DNA of 64,000 nt. It comes from Eremophila alpestris peregrina (taxonomy: Eukaryota; Chordata; Aves; Passeriformes; Alaudidae). This document shows positions 1 through 12,000 of the stretch, piece after piece. The notes below the pieces were generated by a model that saw nothing but the letters and a program-made list of their open reading frames with translations, searched no databases and had not been told where the DNA came from. The position numbers and the translations under genes are program-made. The DNA lies in the NCBI GenBank assembly GCA_009792885.1, contig WMCF01000015.1:8656791-8720790 (forward strand), given 5' to 3'. How positions within the stretch are numbered: position 1 is the first letter of the stretch; the number at the start of each line of letters is the position of its first letter.

Positions 1-2095
1 GATCCTGCTGGGCAGTCAGATTTCACCAGGGATTTTGATTACTTGTTCAGTAACACAAATATATTGCAAGTTCTCCATTTCCCTTTAAATATGAAGAGTA
101 GGGTGGCGTAATGCAATTTACATGTTCTTTCAGACAGAGTAGGATTTCCAGACTGCAGTTAGGTAAGGATGTGTTTGTCCATTTGAAATTGGTGAATAAT
201 CCTTAGCAGTTTTAGGAACATTGCCCCTATAAATGGATGATTTTGAATTCTAAAATATAAATATATACAATATATAAAATAAAATAAGATAAAATCCCTG
301 TGGATGTGAAATGAAGAGTTGAATTTTCACTGGCACACACCACATCTTCTGTAGGTAAGATATGGCTGGTAAATGTGTTTCCATGTTTTGTCATATTTCA
401 CATTATTGTCTCATTCAGTTATTTATTCCTACAAAGAAAATAGAATACATTTCTATTTAGAAGAAATACATTTTTTTAACAGCTGACCTTGCATTAGATT
501 GTTGGTTTCTGTAAGTGAACATTGCTGATGGTTTGGCACTGGTACAGATTTTGTTTCTAGCTTCCCCTAGCAGCAGACTAGCACAGAAATAGCCATCCCT
601 ACCTTCCTGAAAGCTTCTATGTGGACATGCCAGATAAGAAAGTAGGTAAAATCAGATCCTGAAGCCCATGAAGGAAATGTTATAATGCAGACTACACAAT
701 TTTTCCAGTTGGTTTATTTGTTTCAGTATATCTTTTGTAACAGGACACTGCACTATCTCTGGGTTAAAAGACTAGATTTAGCCTGGAAATGAATTAGGTG
801 GGGGAATATGGACCTCTTTTCATGCTTTACCTCAGAGTAGTGGTGAACCTAGTATAGAGCTGAAAGACAGAAAAACATATTTCATGGATTTATATTGCAC
901 TTTATCTTCTCTATAATTTTCTGCAATTGACATACTGAGATCCTGAACAACAGGTCTTGCTGGAGTAGTTCAGAGGAAATAGCTTGAAGATGTGTTGCCT
1001 CTGTAGCTGGGAATGTGGATGTGAATGGGGAACAAAATGGTATTATCCTTCTTAAGTTACTGTCCCTGCCCTGCTCAGCATAATGGTGGCATATGATAAA
1101 GTTTGAATAAAATTGCTGGCTATTTTTAAAAGGGTATTTTTAGCTTTTGGAGATCTACTTGATATTTGGCTGGTGAGAGTTCCCAGAGAACCATTGCAAA
1201 TGTTCCTTAATGACACCTACAAGAAAGTAATAACTATACACATAATGTTGTTATGAAAACTAAAATAGTCCTCAACCATACTACTTTCTCCCTTTTACTT
1301 GAAAACCATCTTTCAACAACAACAATATTAACTACAGAAAAATGTTTTATTTTACAGGATACTGAAGAAAATCACCATTTTCCTTACCAGTCAATGTATT
1401 TTTTTTTTCTCTTGTGTGTAAAAACACACAGGTCTCATAATCCTAAATGCTCTCATTTTTTTAGCTTTAATTTAATATTAACTGGTGAATATTATCAGTT
1501 TCAATGTATTTCAATACATCTTTCTAAATTTCAGTTCATAACTCTTTATGTATATAATTGAAATTAATCTTAATCTCTGCTTAGCAGAAGCCCATATTTA
1601 ATGGGCTTCTACAATATGTCCGGTCTGTTTACACAAGAAAACTATTTTTTTCATTTGATGTAGAAATGGATGAAGGAAAGTTAACAAGTTCTAAAGAAGT
1701 TCAAAAATATGGTATTTTAAGATAAAATGTTAGATTATTGATACTATTTTTAGCAAGGTTTCTGAAGCTTGCAAACACATAAACCAGTGTTAACTACATG
1801 ACATTCTTCAGATAGTTCAATCATTGTCTTTCCCCGCCCCCAAACTTTTCAATTTTTGCAGAATCTATACAATTTTGAAAATGTATTCTTTTTATTATTC
1901 TTTTTCTTCCCCTGCCCCAAGAAGAAAGTAACAGAACTACAAATTTTATTCCTCAAACTAAGACTTGGAGTCAGTTAATTGCACATGATTGTGCCTTTAC
2001 AATTATTTTTCACTTTTCTTCTGCTTTACCCTGGGGCGTTTTTAGATAAAAGATCTGTTTATGAGCAAATTAGTTGTCATTACTTCTTTGTTGTC
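1..2095. other. Intronic AT-rich DNA, no gene seen
   Basis: No recognisable coding sequence or clear transposable element. Short ORFs here are AT-driven and resemble nothing known. The only structured feature is the 10-bp hairpin at 1586-1610. Confidence 0.6.
1586..1610. repeat. Perfect inverted repeat (10-bp stem, 5-nt loop)
   Basis: AGAAGCCCAT at 1586-1595 is followed by a 5-nt spacer and its exact reverse complement ATGGGCTTCT at 1601-1610. The stem contains five consecutive G:C pairs, unusual in this AT-rich intron. It could fold as RNA or extrude as DNA. No function is known, and a stem this short could occur by chance in 64 kb. Confidence 0.8.
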
Positions 2096-2105
2096 AGGTA
2101 ATCTT

Positions 2106-2215
2106 TCATTGATTCTGGGAACCTAAGCACGTACATTATCAAATTTCTCTAATTTAGAGGCTGTATCATAAATAGTTTTAGTACGTGCTTAAGTATTTGG
2201 GAGTAGTACTTTGTT
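2106..2215. mobile_element. Relic of a palindromic amniote DNA-transposon (MITE-like)
   Basis: An exact 11-bp inverted repeat, TAAGCACGTAC (2124-2134) and GTACGTGCTTA (2181-2191), encloses a shorter hairpin (CTCTAA/TTAGAG, near 2147-2159). The sequence just outside the left arm contains TGATTCTG. From memory, this layout resembles the palindromic amniote repeats with GATTCTG-type ends followed by TTAAGCACGTGCTTA-type arms, thought to be old non-autonomous DNA transposons. The family is not named because no consensus search was possible. No clear target duplication was identified, so the outer boundaries are approximate. Confidence 0.45.
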
Positions 2216-2854
2216 GCTGACAAGGTGTTCTTGTCATCTATAAAGAACTTAAAAATTATAACTGAACAGTCAGCCTCTCTTTACAAGAGTAACTTTTAAT
2301 AGCTAGAAAAATTGCAAACTTCCTTTTAGGTGCAAGTTACAAAGAAAACTGTGCTTCAATATCACTGTGTATGCACATCTGACAAAATGAAATGTCTTCT
2401 CTCTTAAACTAATTAGGTAGATGAGAGTAAGCTGCTAGCTATTTTCACTACATAACTCTAAAGAGGACCTGATAGCTCACACATGGTCATGATTCCTGTG
2501 TTATATTAAGAGTTGACCAGGTATATAGAAGCAAATTTTAATTTTTTTTCCCATTTGTGTATAGTCACAGTGGTATCTCTTGAAGGTAACAACGCTGGGA
2601 GCCACAGATAATCGTATTTTGGATCACAGCATGAAGTATGTTTATGGATTTTTAAATACTCTTAATTTTTGACAAGGGATTTTTTTTTTCACACCTAAGA
2701 TGTCAAGACAGGAGCACATGGAGCCTGGACAGTTAGAGCCCAGCTACAAGTGATGGCACACCACTTGTACAGTTCATGTGATACACAGATTATTTTACTA
2801 AGCAAACAATATAAGATTATCTCTGCATATTTGGCAGTGATTATGGACAGATAG

Positions 2855-3055
2855 GAGAAACTTTTTCACTCTGAAGATAGTGGAGCACAGGAATAGTGTC
2901 CCTGGAGGTCTCTGAACTCTCCATCCCTAGAGGTTGTCCTGTCTGGAAAAAGCTCTGGGCAATCTTTGTTATTCTTAAGGGTGATGCTACTTTGAGCACA
3001 GGGAGGACCAGAGAGCTCCTGAGGTTCTCTCCCAGCTGAAATTAACTCTTTGACT
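2855..3055 (+). mobile_element. CR1 LINE 3' fragment, old
   Basis: The block starting near CTTTTTCACTCTGAAGATAG and running through the 'ccatccctagaggt' stretch to the 'gaccagagagctcctgaggttctctcccagctgaaatt' region follows the order of the CR1 3' end: ORF2 end, a 'ccatccctggaggtgttcaagg'-like block, then a 'gaccagatgacctc..aggtcccttccagcctgaa'-like tail. Orientation is +, the same as the host gene. It is heavily 5'-truncated, as is usual for CR1, and substantially diverged, so it is an old insertion with no intact reading frame. Confidence 0.75.
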
Positions 3056-3059
3056 TCTC

Positions 3060-6000
3060 CATTCTTTTGGACAGCAACTGTTCTATGTCTTGCTTTCTAC
3101 CTTGTTTTAAATGGTAGAAACCAGAACCAGAGTAGTTCTGGTTTCTACAGGCAGAACAAATTTTATCTGCTAATATTACAATCTCTGATCAAAAGGGGAT
3201 ATTTGCCAGCTTAAGTATGTTGTCAGTTGGTGGAAAATCCAGGAGTGCCTCTTCAGCTCTGGAAGTCGTTGTGTTCATCCTCATGACCTCATTTCACTGC
3301 TTTCCAGCTAGCAGCTGCAGATTTGAGGGGGAAGCCTCAGGTAATATAATCACTTTGGTTGAACATGTGCTGTCCCATTTATTTTCTGGAAATTAAAAGA
3401 GGTCAGAACAGAATTTCTGCATGTCCTGTAGCACAGTTACAAGAGCACAACTTGGCCAAGGACCTATTTCTATTCTTTATTCTGTAAAAACAAAGACATT
3501 TACTTGCAGATTTTTTTTTTTTTATTTTTGTAAAATACACAAAATCTCCATTTTTCAAGGAAAGGAATTAAATATTTATATGGAAGCAGGTTTAACTTAT
3601 TTGGGTTTGCTTGTTTGTTTGTTTTGTTTTGGGAAAAGCGAATAAGAGGAATAGGAATTTCCAGATTTGGACTAATTTGTCTGAAGATAAAAAGGCTTTT
3701 TTTTGTTTTTTAATTAAATTTTTAATTTAATTTTTTATATTTAAATTTAATTTTTAATTAATTATAATGGCTTATAATGTCATTCCACAAATAATCAAGC
3801 TACTTTTCTTCTTTTTTAACTTTGTGGCTTTATTATCTATATAGGGCTTTCATTAGATTTGTGTTCCTGATTTTTTCATCAACTTGGATGTTTCCTTATA
3901 AATAAAAAAGGGTTCCACAGTTGGTTGAAACCTTAATAATGCTTTATATTTGGTGCACAAATTCTCTAATAAATAGAAGTCTAAGAGGTTATTTTTTAAT
4001 AATTTGATAAAATTTAGTATATTATACTTGGGACACATCTGAGAAGCCTATAGACTAGCCTGTAAACACATATTTAATATATTTGCTATGGTTGGCAATA
4101 TTGCTGTCAATGTGTCACTTTATACCTTAAAGTGTTTGCCTCTGAAACTAGAGAGGGGTTGTTGCTGTTGTTGTTTCTAAAAACAGCTTCAGTTATCTTG
4201 AATTCAAAAACTCTTGATTTAAAGGCATATTTCTAAATTAAAATTTATTATTTCAATTATATAATCAATATAAAAATATGTAATATACTATCTAAAATAT
4301 GCTATTTTTTCCACTGTGTTATTTAAAAAATCTGATGGATCTATTTTCTGCATTTTTTAGTAGAGGCTTCAAATATCTTTTCCTGATTGAATTCTCTTAA
4401 GAGCTATTGCTCCATAAGAAATGAAATCTGCTCAATGCTTCTGTCTTTTATATTAAGGCTTTATACTGTCACTCATAAACATGTCATTGAAATACCTTCC
4501 ACATAACTTGACTATCAATAGCAAATCTCTAGTGACAACAAAGGATATATTTATCCTGAATAAAACAGCTCCAAGGAATGTTTCCAGCCACTGGAACCAA
4601 ACTGTCTACGTTGTTAAATTGTTAGATTTGTCCCTCGTGTGGTTTTGGCCCAGACCAAATAAGACTCTTCCAAGCAGCTCCTGGGCACAGTCCAGCAGTC
4701 AGAACAGACCAGAGACCATCCCCAGCAGGCAATTCAGATATGCCTCATCCTGACCTGATTGTTTTGGAGAGCAAAAGAGTTACTAGCAGCAGCACAAGCT
4801 TTACATGCTGCTGATCTCAGTGCCAGAGAACAGTCCCAGGACATGTAAGTTATAGCCTTGGATGCTTTCTCTCCTGTCTTTCCTCTGTCAAAAATGTCCC
4901 AGAGAAGATATTTTATTTCCCTATTTTTATTTTTAATATGGTTGCTTATTCTTTTGAAAGTCTTTTGGCTACCATTTACCTCACCATTGTATGCTCCATT
5001 TTGAACTTTGTGGACCATTTGGTTCTAGAGATACTGTGTTTCACATGAAAAGGAGCTGAGCCAGTGATCACTACATAAATTTAAATCCTTAATGGAGTGT
5101 AGGAAGCCAGCACAAGTGAAACTTTGATGCTGTATATGATTTTTGTAGAACCATGTGGTAAACCATGGCAGTAAAGCATAATGAACAGCACAGGTTTATG
5201 TTTTAATATCACACTATAAAGTGGGTAAATGCCAGGTAACATAGTTCATTTTTAATGTGCAAATTATTTTTTCTTTTGCTGTCTTATTTGTTTGAATGCA
5301 TTTAGATTAATTGCAGCAGGACATGGATACTTGATTTGTAGCAAAGTTGTTACATAAAGGAAAGGCAGAGGCTGCACACTGATCAGATCTTAAAGCTGAG
5401 TAATTATATTGCTTCTTGGTGCCAGAAATAAGAGAGCAAACAAGCACGGTATACTTGCATTTGGACTCTGTGAGCTACATATTCATGTTATGTGAATCAA
5501 ATACAAGTTATTCTTTTACTAGAGTATCTGAAAAACCTTTATAAAACATTATTTTGTTGCCATAGTGTTGAATTACAACAATTGCAATATTTCATGTTTA
5601 AATCCATTTTCATTTGAACACAAAGTTTTGCACTCTATTTTCTCCTCCAGGCTTTCCAGCAAAGGGATTTCCATAATCATTCCTATAAAGAGGAGTTAAA
5701 AATGTAGCCCAGAAAGACATTTTGAATGAGTATTTCTATTTCTGTGTAATTCAGCTTTCTTGGGAAGTATATTTTTAATATCTGACTACTTTTGCTTATA
5801 CAGAGACAAAGACTGTAATATCATTTACAGTTTTGTTCCCAGGAAGGTCCATTTTCAGTCTCCCTCCAGCAGCAATTACTTATAGAACTATTAATATTGC
5901 TTTGAAACAACTTCTGAAGCCCTTGCAAGTGTCTGGAGAAAAGAAGGAATTTCATGCAATTTAATTTTTCTGAAAAACTGTAAGATTATTTTGCTACCAA

Positions 6001-9000
6001 TTACTGGGATTTTTTTGCTATAAGTTTGCCATAAATTAGCTGTATATGAACTTGAGGAATGTAATATTAGAATAATGCAGACTGTGTTCCAGATATTTCC
6101 CCCCCTAGGTTTTGACAGAAATAGCCAGTTTGTTAGAAAGACTTGTTAATAGACCCCTAATAATCTCCTAATTCCATGCAGTCCCTTTAGGAGAACTCTC
6201 AGTACAGTTTTCATACACTCATTTATAAATCCTGTTTTGAAACGTGATTTATTTAGGATTTTCTATGCCATCTCATTTTACGTCATTGTCAGTACCAAGT
6301 AGCCCCTACTTCTCAGACCTCTGAAGGATCTACCATTTTTTCACTAAATGTTTGGTTTTGTTAGCTGCTGTTTAAGTGTATATGGTCCCTGATAAATATT
6401 TGCACATTAATTACACTTTACCTGTTGTCATGTACAAGACAGTAACTTAAAAGTGAACATGTTCAGATACATTTCCACATTTAGCCTAAAGCCCTTCAGA
6501 AGCCTTGCTGTGGTTAATGTTTATTTCAGATATTTGCAGACTCAATTGTATTCAGAGATGTTTTTTTCTTTTCTTTCTGTATGATATCCATGCTGTTGAA
6601 TTTTTATTTGGTTTTTTTTCCAGCTGAATAACATTTAAATACATACAAGGCAGTGAAAAACATGTCTTATGTGTGATGTTTTAAAGAATTAGTCCCATGA
6701 ACATCCAAAAGATGCAATTGGAAATAGAAAGGCTCAGAGGTGATATTAAAAGGAGCATTCATGCACACATGATTTCTGTCCAAAAGTAATGTCTAATCTA
6801 AGACCAAATAAAACAACTGGTTGTGATGAATGAGGACATGGTGAAGGAAGGATCAGCATGCTAAAGCAAACAACAGATGATGGATGCTACGTTGTGTGCC
6901 CAGGACTTCACTGAAAGTGCTCATTTGTGACAGAGTAAAGCAAAATATAAAAATATACCCAGAATAGCCAGCAGCAATAACTGATTTAGAAAGAAATTAG
7001 GAGAATTCTTGAAAATATCTGCTACTAAATCCAGTGCTATACTCTCACTGATTTATAACACTCCATGTCACAATGTATCTATTGTTGCAGGTAGTTGTAT
7101 ATTGTATGAGCTTGGCAGTAACATGTTGCAGATAGGTTTTTGTTCTGTTTTTTACCTCTTTTTTCTTTGCCAAGTTCTGCAGAAAGTTCTGATGAATTTC
7201 CGACTGGTTTTAATATTACTTTATAGAGTGTTGAATTTTAAGTTCTTGTGAATAAGCAAGTCTTGAAAAGTAATTCTACAAATATCTAAGCAGTGGAAAT
7301 CAGTGCATCCAGATTTTGTAAAAAATATCTGCTGGATTCAAAGATATGCATTATTTCTAGCTAAATGTTGATATGTTGTAAATGCTTTGTGCAGTTTGAG
7401 TTACATTATCCAGCTGGGGAAAATGGAAGTTCCTTTGCATGCTTTTTTGAATTGTGTTTTAAGCATTAGGCAAAAGATCTCTACCTTCAAGTTAAATTCC
7501 AATGCTAGAGCAAATTAACTGCTGGGGAACAGCTTCTTCATTAGGTCACATATTTTTAGTGTTCATGTAAAATGCTATTCATTGCCAGAGGGGATTTTGT
7601 GAGGAGAAATGAGAAAAAAGAGCAAAAGGGTGAAAATAATTAGGAGATGCAGATTAGAAAGCAGTACAGTTAGGAATATATGTGATGATGAATGCATTAT
7701 GGTATTTTAGGTGGATTAATATCAGTGCTAATTTTGGAATGCAGTGAAATGAGTTAATGTTTAGTACCTCCCTAGGAATATTTAGAAGCGAAAGTATTTG
7801 GTGGTAGATAAACTGTTTTGGTTTTCTCTGTTACTTTTGCTGGATATTGCTAATTTAAAATGTGTTCCTTCTCCATCCCATGGTTCAGTTTGTCTATAAT
7901 ATTCTCAGATTGGGTTTCTACTTCATTTACTTTTGTGTTTGAGCACATGGATGTCAGCAGGCATGATAACAGCCTACTTTCTGCTAGAAAGTTTAGCAGA
8001 TAGTATATTTTGGTCTTTTACTGACCAGAATTTGCCAGTCATATTGCAGAGAGAGATTACCTTGTTTGATATCTAAGAACTCATTATTTAAACAGCTTAT
8101 TAGGCTGAAAGCTAACAATTAACTGAATTAAAAACTAATCTAATGCAGACTACTTTAATCTAAGGGATGATCTTGGTCATGTTTCTATTGTATGCAGAAA
8201 GAATTTTAAAAAGCTTGAAAAACTTGCTTTTCATAATGAAAATTTTGTTTCCTATGAAAGACAACAAATGGATGTTGATGATTCAGTGTGAGGAAAAGAT
8301 AGTGTGAATAGTAGCAAACCACAACAGAGGTAATTGTTAATGCTAATGATAAATTGTGCTAGTTCCAGATGATGCCTTTGAGCAAACTGGAAATATCACA
8401 ATACTTTCTTGAAACTTTAATGTTCCTCTCATATATTTCATAATAAGGATTTTTCTATATTTGAAGTTGGGAACATCTATTTTTCATTAAATACTCCAGA
8501 TGAACTCTTCTGATTCATCTGGTTCTCTTACCCTGTTTCTGCTTTAACAAAATTCTTCTCTTAAAAGAGGAAAATTTCTAATCTGCAGCCTTTGCTCATA
8601 AATCATCCACAGAAATCCAGCAAATTAATGTGAACCAGATGGTCTAGTTCAGTGTTCTTCCCTAACTCAGTAAAGTTTTATTTCTGATATTCACTGTAGA
8701 TAATTTCAGGTTTAACTTGATTTGGAGATAAGGCCTGAGATGACAAAAAAATTAGCTGTAAGATTTAGACTTTGCATGACATAGCAAGGAAAAACAAAAA
8801 AATACGTTCTGAACCAATCAATTTTGAAGGAAAGCATAAGTGTTTTAGAGATCCTAATGAAAAATTGTGGGGAGCAAATTCATTTCAAAACATGTATATA
8901 AGAGGTAAGTTTTGAAGTAGCAGTTCTTGCAAAACAGTACTGGGAAAGTACATTCTCATTTAATCAGGGAATAAGGTGCTGAAGGACTAATATTTTTAGA

Positions 9001-12000
9001 GAAGGAAAAATTAAGTTTGTGGTTAGCCTATTTCCAGGAAAGCTTCTTAGTGGATTAGAGGTTGTCTACAGATAGGATTGTCTATATAATTAGGCTTAGA
9101 TTCATCCTATTACTTGATACCTTGTCAGGTGCCTCACTGGAAGTTTATTAACTGCTAGTGCACTGTTTTTAAGGGAAGAAAATATCGCCAAGGGAGTGAT
9201 TCAGGTATAAGGTATGCAGAACTCCTAAAGATGTCCTCACCTATGACCAGACTTGCTCTTGCATGCATCTCTTGACTGAACTGTTGGTGTTATGAGTACA
9301 ATCACCAGATTCTGGATGGGGGAATGATATACATTTCTTCAGTAACAATATCCATGATTGCAAGTAAATTAGATTTCCAAGCTATTTTGATATTTAAAAG
9401 CACTTCTAGACAGCACAGGGTTTGCTGGGATGTTTTAATCTGCCTTCCTATACAACTGTGCTATGTTCCTTGTTGAGCCCTAGTTCTAATTTAGCTGCCT
9501 GTCTTTGAAAACCATTTTGGAAAGGCAGGAACTGTCATTTGAAGGTAACAGTTGCTCTGCAGTGATTTTCCACTCCCTGGTGTCACTGTAACACACATAA
9601 GGGTAGGTGAGATGAATCCCATTGATATCTAAAGTTCTGAATTACTGTACTCTGCTGTTAGTCAGACCCTCTCACAGTAATCTGCACAGAGCAGGTTGTG
9701 ACCAGAAAGTTCAAGTCTGGCAGTTTAATACCACACGCAATATTATTTCCAAACATTATATTCCTGTATTTATTTTTAGTTTTGATTTGGGGTTGTGAAT
9801 ATGTTTTCTGACACTCAGCCTAATCTTCTTCCAAATATTTCAAAAGTGCTTTCTAGAAACTGTGCACAGAATTTACCTTCTGAATTGTTCAGTTCACTCA
9901 GCAAAGCCATTCCTTTGTAAAATCTAACTTTTAACCAAGGTTTTTTAATTTTTTTTTACTTTTACCGTTACAATTAATGCCTCCTTTTTTTTTTCTTTTT
10001 TTTGCATGTTTTTATTAGTATTTTCTTTCTCTTGTCTTTGCTTTTGGTTTCTAGTATTTGCATTTGCATACAGTCTTACTGATTCAATTTAATCTAATCA
10101 TATTATGAAAAAAATCTTGTGTCTATTTTTACTCTAAAAAGATTATTTTTATCTCCTTATTTTTAGGTTTCCCTTTTTTTCCCCAAGTAAAATTGTTCAG
10201 TCTTTGCACTTAACCTGGGGTTATATTTGTGTATATTCATTTCCTTCTTCACATAGCTTTCCAGTGCCACATTGGGCAAATAATTTGTGTTTTGACAATT
10301 AATTTCTTTTTGCTTGACAGAGGATAAATCCTTTAGCTTTCTGAAGATCTCATACAAAACTCCATTATGACAAAAATGCTAGTCATTTCTTGCTAAAGCT
10401 TCATTCCTAACTTTGCTGTTTTGAAAGCCACTGGACAATCTTCTCACAAACTTCACGACCCTTGTGTTATTTCCAGCTGGAAGCCTTTTTGGTTGAGAAA
10501 TAGGAAACTGTGAAACTTCAGTGTGTCTTTTCAAGGACACAGACAATAGATTTGTCAGGTTTGTTCTTTCTTGAGAGCCTTTAGCAAACCACAGCGTAGG
10601 CAGTGTCTTCCACAGGAAGATTAGAAGTGGAAGTAGAAGAATAATTTTATTTCTGCCTGGGTTAACCAATGAACCAAATCGTGTGGAATCATGAAACAGA
10701 AAACATTTACTTAAGAACCTGTGGGACTTGCACTCAAAAATAGGAGAAGTCTCTTCCTAACCATAACTATTTGAGAAATATGGTTGTTTAAGGCAAAATT
10801 TGAGCATCTGAATATACCATAAATTCTGCCCAAGTAGTACTTCCTTTCTATTCTGCTTTTTAAGTATTAATGTTCCAATACCATTTTAATGCTACACTCT
10901 TATTTCTAGAATTCTCTCAATTTAACCACTTGAAGATACATGGCAAAGGTTCCCTTATACAGAATAATCTTTACTCAATATAGATTTTAAATTGCATGAT
11001 CACATTTTAAGCTTGTGTTTAGGTTTTACAGAGGTTAATGGCTCCTAAAGCTCATGCTTGAAGATGAGCATGTGCTAAAGTGCTTCTCTAAATGGAGGAA
11101 ACTTCACACACACCTAAGTGCTTTCCTGGGACAAATTACATCCAGGGCTAAACTTGGATATCTGTAGTGAGATTAATCTAGCATATACAAATTTAAATTT
11201 TATTTAATTCTTTGTGTTTTCTTTGTTATTTTCTCTGATGTTTCCCATTTGATACTTTGATGTTATTTATGCTCTTTTAAAATGAAGACTGTATGAGTTT
11301 GCTTTTTTTTTTTATTAAACACACTTTGCTGAAATTATGTATCTCAGCATGTTATCTCACTCTCTGAATTCTCATAACTCTGTCATGTAGAGCTGTCTGT
11401 CATTTCTACCTCACACAGTGTGAGCAAGACCTGCTAATGGCAAGCACTCTGGAGCTCCATACCTTATTACAAACTAAATGAATCAGGTAACTGGTATCTA
11501 CATCCCCTAAAGTGTGTTTGGTTGTAGAAATAGGTGGAGAGAGGAATGGAGATGGTGGAAAAAGTTGAAATTTTGTTAGATGTTTTCAAGAAAAGGAAAG
11601 CAGGAAAGAAGATTAGAGTGTCTAGACATTAATAAATGATCTTTTATTATAGAGGAATCATGAACTAACTTCACTTGTATCTGGGGTAATGCTACTTGAA
11701 CACATGTACAGCTAAGACTGACAGTAGAGTCTAAGCATTTTGGATTGTCATATGCTCTGCACTCACTAAAAATAAGCCATCATATTGCCTCCTTCTGTCC
11801 AAATCCTGTATGATTAACTCTGCTCCCACCAATCCAAGCCATTCACAAAACATGGACTCTGTTAACAGTATATTTTTAAAAACCTGGTTGCTGGCCAGTA
11901 TTTGTAAGTTTTTGCCAGGAATGATTTGGATAAGAACTACACTGTTGGAAAGCAAAACTTTTGAGGTTTTATTTATTTTTGTGCTGCAAGTGAAGTTACT

